From Chondromyces crocatus (lineage in GTDB: Bacteria; Myxococcota_A; Polyangia; Polyangiales; Polyangiaceae), in NCBI RefSeq assembly GCF_001189295.1, contig NZ_CP012159.1:7423501-7487500 (forward strand): 64,000 nucleotides of DNA, written 5' to 3'. Every line of letters starts with the position of its first letter. Within the stretch, counting starts at the first letter, position 1. Both the position numbers and the translations under genes were made by a program. The notes under the pieces are model-generated. The model searched no databases. It was not told the origin of the DNA and saw nothing but the letters and a program-made list of their open reading frames with translations. Positions 8,604 through 17,367 of the stretch are shown in pieces.

Positions 8604-9757
8604 CAGCTCACCTCCAGCGGCATGTCGACGAGCTCCTCCATCGCGTAGCGACGGAGCGCAGGTGCCGCGCCCCGCCACAGCACGGTCACCCGATCGAGAT
8701 CCGGCTCGATCACCACATGATGGAGCACCGGCTCCGTGGCCAGGAGCCGCCCGTTGCGCCCATCGACCTTGATCACCGGCGCGTTCGACGGCAGCCGGAA
8801 CGCGATCTGCGGCCGCCGCGGGTGCACATGGCTCAGCCGGAAGACGACGCTCCCGACGGCCGGGGCCGTGATCGGGCCCATCTGGAGGCCGAACGCCCCC
8901 GCGTTGAACACCCGGTCGCTGAACATGTCCTCGGGGGACGCGTCGCGCCGCGGGAAGCCCTGGGCGAGGAAACCGCGCTGCACCTCGGGGAAGTCGTTGG
9001 GGAGCGGCTCGTGCTCGGGACGACCTCCGAGGTAGGCGTAGCGCGGGAAGGTGCCCAGGCTCGCCCAGTCCGTGCACCAGGGCAGCGGCATCTTCGGCCA
9101 GGCCAGCGGGGATCCGACGGCGAGGCGCGAAGGCGTCAGGCGGTCTGCGGGATCTTCGAGGTTCGGCAGCCCGGCCGCTTCGAGCGCCTCGGCGGTCGCC
9201 TCGATCACGAAGCCCTTGCCGACACCGTTGCGCGGGTAGCGGTAAGGACTGTACCTCCAGCCCGCGAGCATCGGGGAGAGGTAGGGCTTCAGCTCACTGC
9301 ACGGGTTGCCGAACTTCGCCTCGGCGATGCGGTCGTAGCCGCCGTAGGCGTGGCTGTAGCGCAGGGGCACCTTCTGGACGGGCGTGGGGTCGCTGAAGAC
9401 CACGCGGCCTCCGTGGAGGGTCGCGCGCCGGTCGCCGATCACGGCGATCTCTTTCCTGAACTCACCGAACCCGACCGCCGCGGTGCCCTCGCCCCTCGAC
9501 CACTGCGGGTAGGCATGCCCTCGCACCACGACGTCGGTGAGCCGCTTCAGCGGCCAGATGTCGGCCTCGTCGAGCACCACCTCGGGCTCCTCGGGGTCGA
9601 CGCGCAGGCCCTGGAGCTGCGCCTGCTCGGGCGCGGTCACGCAGGTGTCCCCATCGAGCACGTAGGTGCGCTTGACGAGCACCGACAGCATGGGCGCCCC
9701 CCGCTCGTCCGTCGTCGAGAGCTGCGCCACGCACGGGGTGAAGCCCGTCGCCTTCAA
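8600..9757 (-). CDS. DUF2169 T6SS adaptor-type protein
   Basis: The 385-residue product has the DUF2169 hallmarks: an N-terminal strand leading into LSVLVKRTYVLDGD, then ADIWPLKRLTDVVVRGHAY, VPLRYSHAYGG, NPRN.GKGFV-like spacing (YPRNGVGKGFV), LPNLEDP, and a late FNVAP-equivalent (FNAGAFGLQMG). DUF2169 proteins accompany VgrG and PAAR-like genes; in Agrobacterium one is known to help load a DNase effector on VgrG. Translation probably starts at a TTG (9757) that overlaps the stop of the upstream gene as TTGA, and the stop overlaps the next GTG. These overlaps make translational coupling likely. It is one of six DUF2169 proteins in the window. Confidence 0.85.
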   Translation of the reverse strand: MKATGFTPCVAQLSTTDERGAPMLSVLVKRTYVLDGDTCVTAPEQAQLQGLRVDPEEPEVVLDEADIWPLKRLTDVVVRGHAYPQWSRGEGTAAVGFGEFRKEIAVIGDRRATLHGGRVVFSDPTPVQKVPLRYSHAYGGYDRIAEAKFGNPCSELKPYLSPMLAGWRYSPYRYPRNGVGKGFVIEATAEALEAAGLPNLEDPADRLTPSRLAVGSPLAWPKMPLPWCTDWASLGTFPRYAYLGGRPEHEPLPNDFPEVQRGFLAQGFPRRDASPEDMFSDRVFNAGAFGLQMGPITAPAVGSVVFRLSHVHPRRPQIAFRLPSNAPVIKVDGRNGRLLATEPVLHHVVIEPDLDRVTVLWRGAAPALRRYAMEELVDMPLEVSW

Positions 9758-10536
9758 TGCTGATCCACGTTGAGGTCATTCCCGAAGCTGAAGGGCTGGC
9801 CGTCGATCAGGTTGCCGAGCCCGTGACCGAGCGTCTTTCCCCAGTTGCCGGGGTTGGCATAGGGGCTGAAGAGCTTCTCGGGCACGCTGAACGAGTAACC
9901 GATGGGCGAGCCCGTGAGCTGCTGGAAGACCGCGTTGACGGTCAGGTTGATGGCTTCGACGACCACCTTGGAGGCCGCGGGGGCAAACTTCCCCACGACC
10001 TTCCCCCCGAGCTTCCCGCCGATCTTGTTCAGCACGAAGCCGACGGCCATGTCGAACGCCATCGCCAGAAGCCCACCGATGATGTCGCCCCAGCTGAGCC
10101 CACACACGACGTTCGACCACGAGAAGGCCATGCCGGTCGGCAGCGGGAACGGGTCGTCGCAGTTGAGCTGCGGGTTCTGGGTGATCAAGAGCGCAGCGGC
10201 GATCGGCTTGCCATTCCCGTGCACGGTGCTCGGCCCGAAGTAGCTCTTCGAGCCGCTGAGGCCCGTCCAGAGCAAGGCCAGCACGCAGGGCGGGAAGACC
10301 GGGATCGGGACGTGGGGGATGCCGTAGCTGATGTCCGAGTCGCGCCGGATGATGTTCCAGTTGTTCGCGAGGACGGTGTCGCTCGTCATGTCCGCGCCGC
10401 CGAACCCCGCGAGGCGCTGGCCGACGACGTGCGGCGTGAAGGGCACTGGCACCGGAGGCCAGGTGAAGGTGAGCTCGAGGTGGAGGTCGCACCCGACCAT
10501 CGGGTGCCATTTCAAAAGCAAAAGATGGAAGGCCAC
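9754..10536 (-). CDS. PAAR-like or effector candidate with Gly-rich hydrophobic tail
   Basis: The product has 260 residues and starts at a GTG preceded by GGAGG at 8-base spacing, four bases after the DUF2169 stop. The first 120 residues are Pro/Gly-rich short strands (MVGCDLHLELTFTWPPVPVP; HVPIPVFPP) like those in DUF4150/PAAR-like tip proteins of other islands. Residues about 150-185 form a Gly-rich hydrophobic segment (DIIGGLLAMAFDMAVGFVLN, then KIGGKLGGKVVGKF) resembling pore-forming or membrane-inserting regions. The gene sits between two DUF2169 genes, which is where a DUF2169-dependent cargo is expected. I do not recognise the family; both the tip and the toxin readings are inference. 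Confidence 0.5.
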   Translation of the reverse strand: MAFHLLLLKWHPMVGCDLHLELTFTWPPVPVPFTPHVVGQRLAGFGGADMTSDTVLANNWNIIRRDSDISYGIPHVPIPVFPPCVLALLWTGLSGSKSYFGPSTVHGNGKPIAAALLITQNPQLNCDDPFPLPTGMAFSWSNVVCGLSWGDIIGGLLAMAFDMAVGFVLNKIGGKLGGKVVGKFAPAASKVVVEAINLTVNAVFQQLTGSPIGYSFSVPEKLFSPYANPGNWGKTLGHGLGNLIDGQPFSFGNDLNVDQH

Positions 10537-10539
10537 GCG

Positions 10540-11547
10540 CTATGCCTCCACGGTGAACAGGGTGACGACCCTGCGCTGGTGAGGGACGAAGACGTAACGG
10601 AACGGGTAGCGATACCCGAGGAAGACCTTGCGCGCGGGCACGTCGATGCCCACGGCCTCGATCGAGGGCGTCCGCTCCACGAGCTTCTCCCCGAACGCGA
10701 GGTACACCCGCAGCAGCGTCGGCGGGATGCGGAACGAGAGCGGCCCATCGGCCGAGAAGCCGGTGACCGTGACGAGATCCCCTGGCGCGACGCTCGGAGC
10801 GATGAGCTTGGGGAAGGCGCGGTTGAACATCCGGTGGGACGGCTCGATCTTCGGCCGCGGCTTGCCGGGATCCATCCGCGCGCCTGCCTCCGCCGCCGGG
10901 CGCCCGTCCAGGAGGACGGACTCTCGCAGACGCAGCGGGTGCGGGAACTGGCAGAGGCCGAAGCCCACCGGGTCGGGCCGATCGTCCCACCGCTTGATCC
11001 TGGCGGCAGGGTCCTCGATCTCCGGGAGGGGCTGGTGGAGCGCGGCCCCTTCCTCGCCGTAGAAGCCCTTCCCGAGGGGGTTCAAGGGGTACGGGGCCTT
11101 CTGCCCGTCGACCTCCCCCACGCCGCCGTAGGCCGCCGAGAGGCCGATGGGGAGCGTGGTGAAGGCCACGGGATCCGTCGGCACCAGCGCGCCCGAGCGC
11201 AGCCTGCCCCAGACCCGCGGACCGATGGCCACGGCCGACGCGCGGAAGCTCCCGACCTCCACGGAGAGCGGCACCTCCTTCGCGGGCTCCCCCTTGGGCG
11301 CGCAGGCGTCGCCTCGGACCAGGAGATCCACCCCATCGGTCCGGAAGGGCTGGTCCGGGTCGAAGGGGCCCAGCGGCGACTCCCACGGCTCCACCGACAC
11401 GATCCACGGCTGCTCGGGGGAAGGCGTGAGCTCCCCGTCGGAGAGGTCGAACGTGGCCCGCGTGATCATCGACCCACCCAGCCGCTCGTCGTCGAGCACC
11501 GTGGTGAGCAGCATGGCGGGGTACGGGGTGAGGTTCAGGCCATCCAT
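10540..11547 (-). CDS. DUF2169 T6SS adaptor-type protein
   Basis: The 335-residue product contains the family's order of blocks: an RATFDLSDGEL strand, TDGVDLLVRGDACAPKG (the 'DvlvvG.ayaP.G' block), LPIGLSAAYGGVG, YPLNPLGKGFYG, LPEIEDP and PVGFGLCQFP. It differs from the neighbouring DUF2169 protein at 8600-9757 in the C-terminal third, so each may serve a different partner. Its ATG shares one base with the TGA of the VgrG gene, so it is probably translated from the VgrG message. No signal peptide is present, consistent with a cytoplasmic loading factor. Confidence 0.85.
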   Translation of the reverse strand: MDGLNLTPYPAMLLTTVLDDERLGGSMITRATFDLSDGELTPSPEQPWIVSVEPWESPLGPFDPDQPFRTDGVDLLVRGDACAPKGEPAKEVPLSVEVGSFRASAVAIGPRVWGRLRSGALVPTDPVAFTTLPIGLSAAYGGVGEVDGQKAPYPLNPLGKGFYGEEGAALHQPLPEIEDPAARIKRWDDRPDPVGFGLCQFPHPLRLRESVLLDGRPAAEAGARMDPGKPRPKIEPSHRMFNRAFPKLIAPSVAPGDLVTVTGFSADGPLSFRIPPTLLRVYLAFGEKLVERTPSIEAVGIDVPARKVFLGYRYPFRYVFVPHQRRVVTLFTVEA

Positions 11548-13787
11548 CAGCAGTTCAGCTTGATGATGCTCCCCTTGATGTCCGTCACGCCGCTGGCGAT
11601 CACGTCGATGGCGCCGGCATTGACGCTGACCTTGGCGCCGTTGATCTTCACCTCCCCGGAGGCGATGAGCTCGATCAGGGCCGCCCTCACCACCGCCTTC
11701 GTCGCGGCGTTGATGGTCATGATCGGCGTGTTGATCGTCTTCTCGGACGTCACGGTCTCCGTCTGTGTCCCTGCATGGAAATGCGTCGACGTCCCGATCC
11801 GCACCTGCGTCTCGGTGCCGAGCTGCACGTGCAGCTCACTCCCGAGCCGGATCTCCGTCTCGCTGCCGAGCTGCAGCAGCATCCGGCTCCCGGCTTGCAG
11901 CTCCGTCTGGCTCCCGAGCTGGATCAGCGACATGTCGCCGGCGATCGTCTCCGACCGGTTGCCCGAGAGCATCTCGGTCTGGTTGCCGAGCTGGGTGAGC
12001 GTGGCGTTGCCGATGATCGTCTCCGTGAGGTTGCCCGTGAGCGTCAGCGTCCGGTCGTCCATGATGGTCTCGGTCTGCTTGCCGCCCACCGTGATCGTCT
12101 GATCTACGCCCACCGTGATCGATTGGTTCGATCCGATGGTCACGCTCTCGTTGTTCCCGACCATGCGGGTCCGGTCGTTGCCCACCGTGAGGCTGTCGTC
12201 GTTGCCCACGGACTTCGAGCGGTTGAGACCGACCGTCACCGACTCGTTGCGCTTCACGAGCTTGTTCAGGTCCCGCTCGGCCTGCATCCGGAGGAGCTCC
12301 CTGCCGCCCATGTCCTCGAACATGATCTCGTTGTAGCCGCCCGTCCCTCCGGTCGAGTTGCTCTTCCACCCTGTCTGCGTCTTGTGATCCGGCAGCTTGT
12401 ACGGCGTCTTCTGGAGGTTCGTGTAGACGCGCCCCACGACGACCGGCCGGTCCGGATCGCCGCTGAGGAAGTCGACCAGCACCTCCTGCCCGATCCGCGG
12501 GAGATGCGTCGTCCCGAAGCCCGCGCCCGCCCAGCTCTGGCTCACGTGGATCCAGCACGAGCTCTGCTCGTTCATCGAGCTCTCGCGATCCCAGTGGAAA
12601 TGCACGCGCACGCGGCCGAATTCGTCGGTGTGGATCTCTTCCCCCTTCGGCCCGACCACCGTCGCGCTCTCCACGCCGGACACCTTGGGCTTCGGTGTCC
12701 GCAGCCGCGGACGGTAGGGGACCGACGCGCTCCGCACCTCGCAGCCGTGGGCCACGTTCATCGGCGTCCCGCTCAGCGTCGACGAGATCACCAGCAGGCC
12801 CTCCCCCTCGCTCAGCTCGGCGCGCGGGTGGTCGAGCATGTTCATCACCATCCCAGGTGCGAGGTCGAGCGCGTTGGTCTCGAACGTGCAAACCCGCGCG
12901 TTTCCTCGCTTCGCGTCGAGGCGCCGCTGCGTCAGGGGCTTCGCCTCCTTCTCGTCCGAGCGGGTCATGCCCCGATCGTCGGCGTGCGGCGTCGGCTCCC
13001 CCTTGTCCGCGCCGAAGAGAAACGATCCCGGCACGTAATGAAACTGCTCGAGCTGCTGTTCGAGCGCGTCACCGCCCTCCGCCTTCGCCAGGAGCTTGTA
13101 GTCCGGCGGCTGCCGGTAGTCGTGATCGCGCATCGTGTAGCGGCCCGGGCGCACTTCCCGGCCGATGCGCACGGCGGTCACGTAATCCCACGCGACCGAC
13201 ATGTGACCATCCCGGTACGGGATCTTCGGCGTCCGTGGCACGTTCGTCTGTGGCGCGTCGGAGAGCACGAGCCGCGTCTCCTCGCCGTGCTGCTCGAAGT
13301 AGTAGGTGATGCCCGCATCCTCCAGCATGCGGCTGATGAACGCGAAGTCGCTCTCCCCGTACTGCACCCGGTATTTTCGCTTCTTGTAGACGCCGGTGAG
13401 CTTCTCGTCCGGCTCGATGCCCCACTCGTCGAGCAGCTTCCGCACGATGTCCAGCTCCGAGAGCTGCTGGAACATCCGGTGGTTGCGCCGCTGGGTCAGG
13501 AGCCACAGCCTCGGCACCACGTTCAGGTGGTAGAGCGCCACCCCCTCCTGCTCGAACCCGGTCTGCTCGAACCGGTTGCAGAGCCCCGACCAGGCGCGCG
13601 TCTGCTTGCCCTGGATCGTGAACATCGCTCCGTGGCCCACCACGGCATCGAAGTCCACGTTGGGGTTGTCACTGGCCACCACCAGCGACACGAGGAACGG
13701 CGACGACAGCGCCTCCTGGACGCTGAACTGCCGGACAGAGAGCGCATCGCCCGAGGCGACGGACACCATCAAATTCGTGATCGACAT
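11547..13787 (-). CDS. vgrG: VgrG (TssI) spike protein with long beta-helix repeat tail
   Basis: I prefer the ATG at 13787, which follows GGAGG by five bases, over a GTG four codons upstream. The 746-residue product has the gp27-like base (LYHLNVVPRLWLLTQRRNHR at 86-105; YRVQYGESDFAFISRMLEDA at 139-158) and the gp5-like OB fold (DEFGRVRVHFHWDRE at 388-402; GDPDRPVVVGRVY at 443-455). Residues 512-685 are about twenty imperfect 7-9-residue repeats of the form xVGNxxSxT or xLGSxTEx, a needle-like beta helix. A final block (KVSVNAGAIDVIASG, 719-733) ends the protein without an obvious toxin domain. It is the trimeric tip of the T6SS tube; no sheath or baseplate genes are nearby. Confidence 0.95.
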   Translation of the reverse strand: MSITNLMVSVASGDALSVRQFSVQEALSSPFLVSLVVASDNPNVDFDAVVGHGAMFTIQGKQTRAWSGLCNRFEQTGFEQEGVALYHLNVVPRLWLLTQRRNHRMFQQLSELDIVRKLLDEWGIEPDEKLTGVYKKRKYRVQYGESDFAFISRMLEDAGITYYFEQHGEETRLVLSDAPQTNVPRTPKIPYRDGHMSVAWDYVTAVRIGREVRPGRYTMRDHDYRQPPDYKLLAKAEGGDALEQQLEQFHYVPGSFLFGADKGEPTPHADDRGMTRSDEKEAKPLTQRRLDAKRGNARVCTFETNALDLAPGMVMNMLDHPRAELSEGEGLLVISSTLSGTPMNVAHGCEVRSASVPYRPRLRTPKPKVSGVESATVVGPKGEEIHTDEFGRVRVHFHWDRESSMNEQSSCWIHVSQSWAGAGFGTTHLPRIGQEVLVDFLSGDPDRPVVVGRVYTNLQKTPYKLPDHKTQTGWKSNSTGGTGGYNEIMFEDMGGRELLRMQAERDLNKLVKRNESVTVGLNRSKSVGNDDSLTVGNDRTRMVGNNESVTIGSNQSITVGVDQTITVGGKQTETIMDDRTLTLTGNLTETIIGNATLTQLGNQTEMLSGNRSETIAGDMSLIQLGSQTELQAGSRMLLQLGSETEIRLGSELHVQLGTETQVRIGTSTHFHAGTQTETVTSEKTINTPIMTINAATKAVVRAALIELIASGEVKINGAKVSVNAGAIDVIASGVTDIKGSIIKLNC

Positions 13788-13929
13788 CGTCGCCTCCACC
13801 CCTCCAGCCTGCGAAGAAAGCCGGAGTGCATCGAAGCACTCCCCACGGGGAGGCTAACAGGTCGAGTCGTGAGCACAAGCGCGGGAGCCTTCGCGCATCG
13901 CGCGTTTTTGGTCGTACAACCGTCGTGCA

Positions 13930-14271
13930 TCAAGGGAGCTTCCAGTGCGCGACGGCACGAATCGACGCCGAATGCTCCTCCCATTCGACGCCAGAGACGA
14001 TCTGGACCATCTCGACCTCCACGTCTCCGAGGACCTGACCCGCGCGATCCTTCAGCACGGCCCTCCCGGGCGCGTCGCTCCCTTGACCTGGAAACACGCC
14101 GAACCACAGCGGCCGCCGGTACACCTCCACCCGGTACTGACCATCCGGCCGCGTGAAGGTCGCGTACAGCTCTTCTCTCGGAGAGAAGAAGACCACCGCC
14201 GCCACCAGCGCGGCGACGAGGAGAAGGCCGATGAGGAGCCAGCGTCGCCGACGGGTCCCGACCTCAGACAT
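13930..14271 (-). CDS. small membrane-anchored protein
   Basis: The product has 113 residues. It starts with a basic stretch (TRRRRW) and one strong membrane helix (LLIGLLLVAALVAAVVFF), followed by an outward-facing domain of about 80 residues with aromatic/basic strands (YRVEVYRRPLWFGVFPG). The ATG lies inside the last codons of the upstream gene (8-base overlap), so the two are probably coupled. A single-helix anchor with a small periplasmic domain next to a putative cargo gene fits the usual form of a T6SS immunity protein, but no sequence motif proves it. Confidence 0.55.
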   Translation of the reverse strand: MSEVGTRRRRWLLIGLLLVAALVAAVVFFSPREELYATFTRPDGQYRVEVYRRPLWFGVFPGQGSDAPGRAVLKDRAGQVLGDVEVEMVQIVSGVEWEEHSASIRAVAHWKLP

Positions 14272-14965
14272 CGAAGATCTCGGGCGGTGACCGCATGAGC
14301 TTTTTCGTGTCGGAGTAGATCAGGAAATCACCGCCCATCCCGGTGCGCCTTCGATGGGCCTGGAAGGAGGCGTTCTCGACGCCGTCTCCGGACAGGAAGT
14401 TCAACATGCTCACCGAGTTGTCGGAGTCATCCCAGTAGCCGAGGAACTGCGAGCCGTTGAAGTCGAAGGAGTCCCGCACGTAGATGCCGACCTGGTGCAC
14501 GTACACGCGGGTCCCTCCCCCGGACAGGCCCTCCGCTTCGCCCGCGATGGCCACCCGGTAGGTGAAATTACCGAGCGCAGCGCTCAGATCATCGAGATTC
14601 CCCAGGCCGAAGCTCACCGTACGGAAGTTGATGTAGTCGGCGTCGAGGACCGTGGGCGGCCTGTTGATGTCGCCGAACCACGCCCGTGTTCCACCGAGCC
14701 GGCCCAGTCTGGCGAGGAGCCGGCGTACCTCGCCCTGCGCGGCAGGGTTCGCCCAGATCTGCTCCTGGACCAGCTTGTCATAGACCGCCTTCGCGCGCTG
14801 ATAGGTCAGCACGAAACCATCCATCGTGATGGTGGTCGTGTCGGGCGCCCCGTAGGCCGGCGCGATCGCGCTCGGACGCGAGAACCAGATGTCGAGCATC
14901 CGCGCACCGTTGTTCCAGCCATGGTGGCGCATGATCCGCGGAATGTTGGTCAACGTCAGGGCCAT
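14264..14965 (-). CDS. DUF6402-like putative T6SS cargo protein
   Basis: The product has 233 residues. It opens with IPRIMRHHGWNNGARMLDIW and continues with VLTYQRAKAVYDKLVQEQIW and a late GYWDDSDN segment. This helix-then-beta layout with a 'W...A...M..W' start resembles the DUF6402 proteins coded near VgrG genes in Burkholderia; I make that assignment from memory with moderate confidence. No signal peptide or membrane helix is present. It overlaps the following single-helix membrane protein gene by 8 bases, a pairing that would suit an effector and its immunity protein. The function is not known from sequence. Confidence 0.4.
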   Translation of the reverse strand: MALTLTNIPRIMRHHGWNNGARMLDIWFSRPSAIAPAYGAPDTTTITMDGFVLTYQRAKAVYDKLVQEQIWANPAAQGEVRRLLARLGRLGGTRAWFGDINRPPTVLDADYINFRTVSFGLGNLDDLSAALGNFTYRVAIAGEAEGLSGGGTRVYVHQVGIYVRDSFDFNGSQFLGYWDDSDNSVSMLNFLSGDGVENASFQAHRRRTGMGGDFLIYSDTKKLMRSPPEIFDV

Positions 14966-15018
14966 CTCTCACCCACCTCTGGTGCCGGACGCGGCGCGCG
15001 GACCCGGCGGTCAACCCG

Positions 15019-17367
15019 TCATGAGCTGCGCAGCTCCGCGATCGTCGCCCGCATCTCGTCGCCGAGCTTCGGATCGGTCGCGATCTTCCTCGTCCACAAG
15101 CGGACGATCCGCATCAGCGCCGGCTGCTGGATCCGCAGCTCGTCGAGGACTTGCTTCGCCCCTCCCCGCTCGAGACCGATCGCGATCTGCGCGTACTCCG
15201 GCAGGGTGATGGGCCCACGGAACGTCTCGACGGCCTCCACGTACGCGCGATCGCTCGCCGTCCGAAGCCGGCTCGCCCCCTTCGCTCTCTCCTCGTCGAG
15301 CGCCTTCGTCCAGCGCTGCTCGTTCGCGCCAAAGTCGCGTTCGGTCAGCTCGTGCCGCTCCAGCACCGCGGCGCGGGGGGCGCGTTCCTCCGCGATCTCG
15401 GCGCAGATCTCCGAGTAGCGCTCGATGGAGAGCTCGACCGGCGCCTCCTCGGGAGCCGCCTCGAGCGCCGCTGGAGCAACCGGAGCCGAGGCCTGTGCCA
15501 GCGGCGTCGCCGGCAGCTCCATGTCCGCCGTCGCCAGCGGCCCGATCAGCGGCGGCGGCGCCGGCGCCGACGCCCCTTGCACCACCGGCGGCGGCGTTTC
15601 CTGAGCCATCGGCGGCGGCGCCTCTTGCAGCCGCATCAGCGGCGGCGGCGCCTCTTGCAGCCGCATCAGCGGTGGCGGCGCCTCTTGCATCCGCATCGGC
15701 GGCGGCGACGGCGCCTCTTGCATCCGCATCGGCGGCGGCAGCGGCGGCGGCGCCTCTTGCAGCGGCGGCGGTGCCACCGAGGTCGGCGGCGCCACCGAGG
15801 TCGGCCTCGCCCTGTCGGCCTCCACCCCCCACGCGAACTTCGGCTCCGGCGGAGCCTCGTACGGTGGTGGTGGTGGTGGCGGCGGCGGCAACGGCGGCGG
15901 CGGTGCCACCGAGGTGGGAAGGGAAGCGCCAGCGCGATCCGGCGTGGTGAACGGCAGCACGCTCAACGGCGATACGAACGACCCAGCCTGGGTCTGCCCC
16001 AGCTCCGGCACGAGCGAAGCCCCCGGCGTCTGCCCCAGCTCCGGCACGAGCGGAGCGCCTTGGATCTGCGCCCCGGCATCGAAACGGCTCGACGGCGGTG
16101 TGAACTCGGCGCTCTGGCCCCGCGCTCCGACCGCGAGGCTGCTCGACGCAGCGTCCGCCGTCGACGCTGCCGCGGGCGCCCGCCCTTGCGTCTCCGGCGT
16201 GAAGGGCAGCACGGCACCCATGACGGGCAAATTCCCCGGCTGCGTGGTCTTCCACGTCCGCTTCGTCCCCTCCTGCGGCGGCGCGGACGCACCAGCCTCG
16301 GCGCTTGCGGGCGCGAGAGGGGCCACCACGGTGCTCGCGGGCGCGAGAGGGGCCACCGCGGTGCTCGCTGCCGAGAGGCTCGCTTGCGCTTCCTGCATCC
16401 CCGGCCCCTCGGCGGTGACCACCAGCCGACCCGGCTCGTTTTGCCAGGAAAGCGCGGCCTGACCACGCCACACCAGGGTGCAGATCCCCCTCGCGGTGTC
16501 GATCGTCAGGGTATCGCACCGCAGCCCCAGCTCCTGCGACGTGCCATCGGCGCGCTCCACCACCGCGCGCGGGAAGATCCCTGGCAGGCTCGTCACGAGC
16601 CGCGCGTGCTCGGCGTGGAGGTTCTCCAGGATGATCCGCTCGTCGTTCCGGAGCGCACCGACCTGCTGATCGGGTGGCGCCACGTTGAAGAACGCGGCGT
16701 CGATGTCCTCTGGCAGCGGCCGCTCCATCCACCTCCGGTCGTCCCAGGTCGCGGCGTGCCGGTAGAGCTTCGCCAGCCGATCCGGCCATCGATGCGCGAT
16801 GGGACCGAACCCGACGGGGGGAACCGCGACCCCCCGCTGCGCCACGTAGATCCCCGGCGGTTGCAGGTTCGGTAGCGGCACCCGCCCGAACACGTCGGCG
16901 CGCGCATCGGCGCGCACCCCTGCCGGGTTCGACGTCCCTGGCCCGCCCGCGGCCCGCTCGTACAGCAGCGGCATCCCGGTGAAGCGCGGCCCGGCGATGA
17001 GCTGCCCGTCCAGCGCCCACGCGCGATCGGCATGGACCTCGATCGCCTTGTCCACCTCGCCGACGACGAGCCGCGCCACCAGCGACGACACGGGCTGCCC
17101 TCGGGGCGCATAGACGTTGCCCACCAGGATGACGTCCGCGCGCCGCTTGATGGGCGCCATGTCGCTCGCCACCTTCAGGCTGCGTTGCTCGTCACCGTTC
17201 CAGTACTCGTCCGCCTCGTGGATGGGCTCCTGCTCCCGCGAGAAGACGGACTGGATCGGTCGCAGGACATACGTCGCCTTGCAGACCACGGTGATCATCC
17301 AGACGGCGGGTCGCGGCTGCCAGAGAAGTGAGCCGACCTTGAGCGGGCTGGCGGAGACGAGATCCAT
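15019..17367 (-). CDS. DUF2169 protein with long Pro/Gln repeat linker and conserved C-terminal domain
   Basis: The frame is open to 17541, but I start at the ATG of MDLVSASPLKVGSLLWQPRP, which aligns with the paralog at 53781-55709. Of the 782 residues, about 1-310 are DUF2169 (VGNVYAPRGQPVSS, FFNVAPPDQQVG). About 330-640 are low complexity: repeats of VPELGQT, long Pro runs and a ten-residue unit APPPLMRLQE. The last 140 residues form a charged helical domain (SIERYSEICAEIAEERAP, ERDFGANEQRWTKALDEERA). The linker and the C-terminal domain also occur in the paralog. This gene heads the minus-strand T6SS cargo operon and faces the other operon across the minisatellite. The linker may tether the C-terminal domain flexibly; that is inference. 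Confidence 0.75.
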   Translation of the reverse strand: MDLVSASPLKVGSLLWQPRPAVWMITVVCKATYVLRPIQSVFSREQEPIHEADEYWNGDEQRSLKVASDMAPIKRRADVILVGNVYAPRGQPVSSLVARLVVGEVDKAIEVHADRAWALDGQLIAGPRFTGMPLLYERAAGGPGTSNPAGVRADARADVFGRVPLPNLQPPGIYVAQRGVAVPPVGFGPIAHRWPDRLAKLYRHAATWDDRRWMERPLPEDIDAAFFNVAPPDQQVGALRNDERIILENLHAEHARLVTSLPGIFPRAVVERADGTSQELGLRCDTLTIDTARGICTLVWRGQAALSWQNEPGRLVVTAEGPGMQEAQASLSAASTAVAPLAPASTVVAPLAPASAEAGASAPPQEGTKRTWKTTQPGNLPVMGAVLPFTPETQGRAPAAASTADAASSSLAVGARGQSAEFTPPSSRFDAGAQIQGAPLVPELGQTPGASLVPELGQTQAGSFVSPLSVLPFTTPDRAGASLPTSVAPPPPLPPPPPPPPPYEAPPEPKFAWGVEADRARPTSVAPPTSVAPPPLQEAPPPLPPPMRMQEAPSPPPMRMQEAPPPLMRLQEAPPPLMRLQEAPPPMAQETPPPVVQGASAPAPPPLIGPLATADMELPATPLAQASAPVAPAALEAAPEEAPVELSIERYSEICAEIAEERAPRAAVLERHELTERDFGANEQRWTKALDEERAKGASRLRTASDRAYVEAVETFRGPITLPEYAQIAIGLERGGAKQVLDELRIQQPALMRIVRLWTRKIATDPKLGDEMRATIAELRSS

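Noticed and set aside
9757..12102. 781-codon open frame on the plus strand
   Set aside because: It lies opposite the DUF2169 and VgrG genes; its translation is rich in Arg, His and Gly without any domain, as expected for the antisense of high-GC genes.
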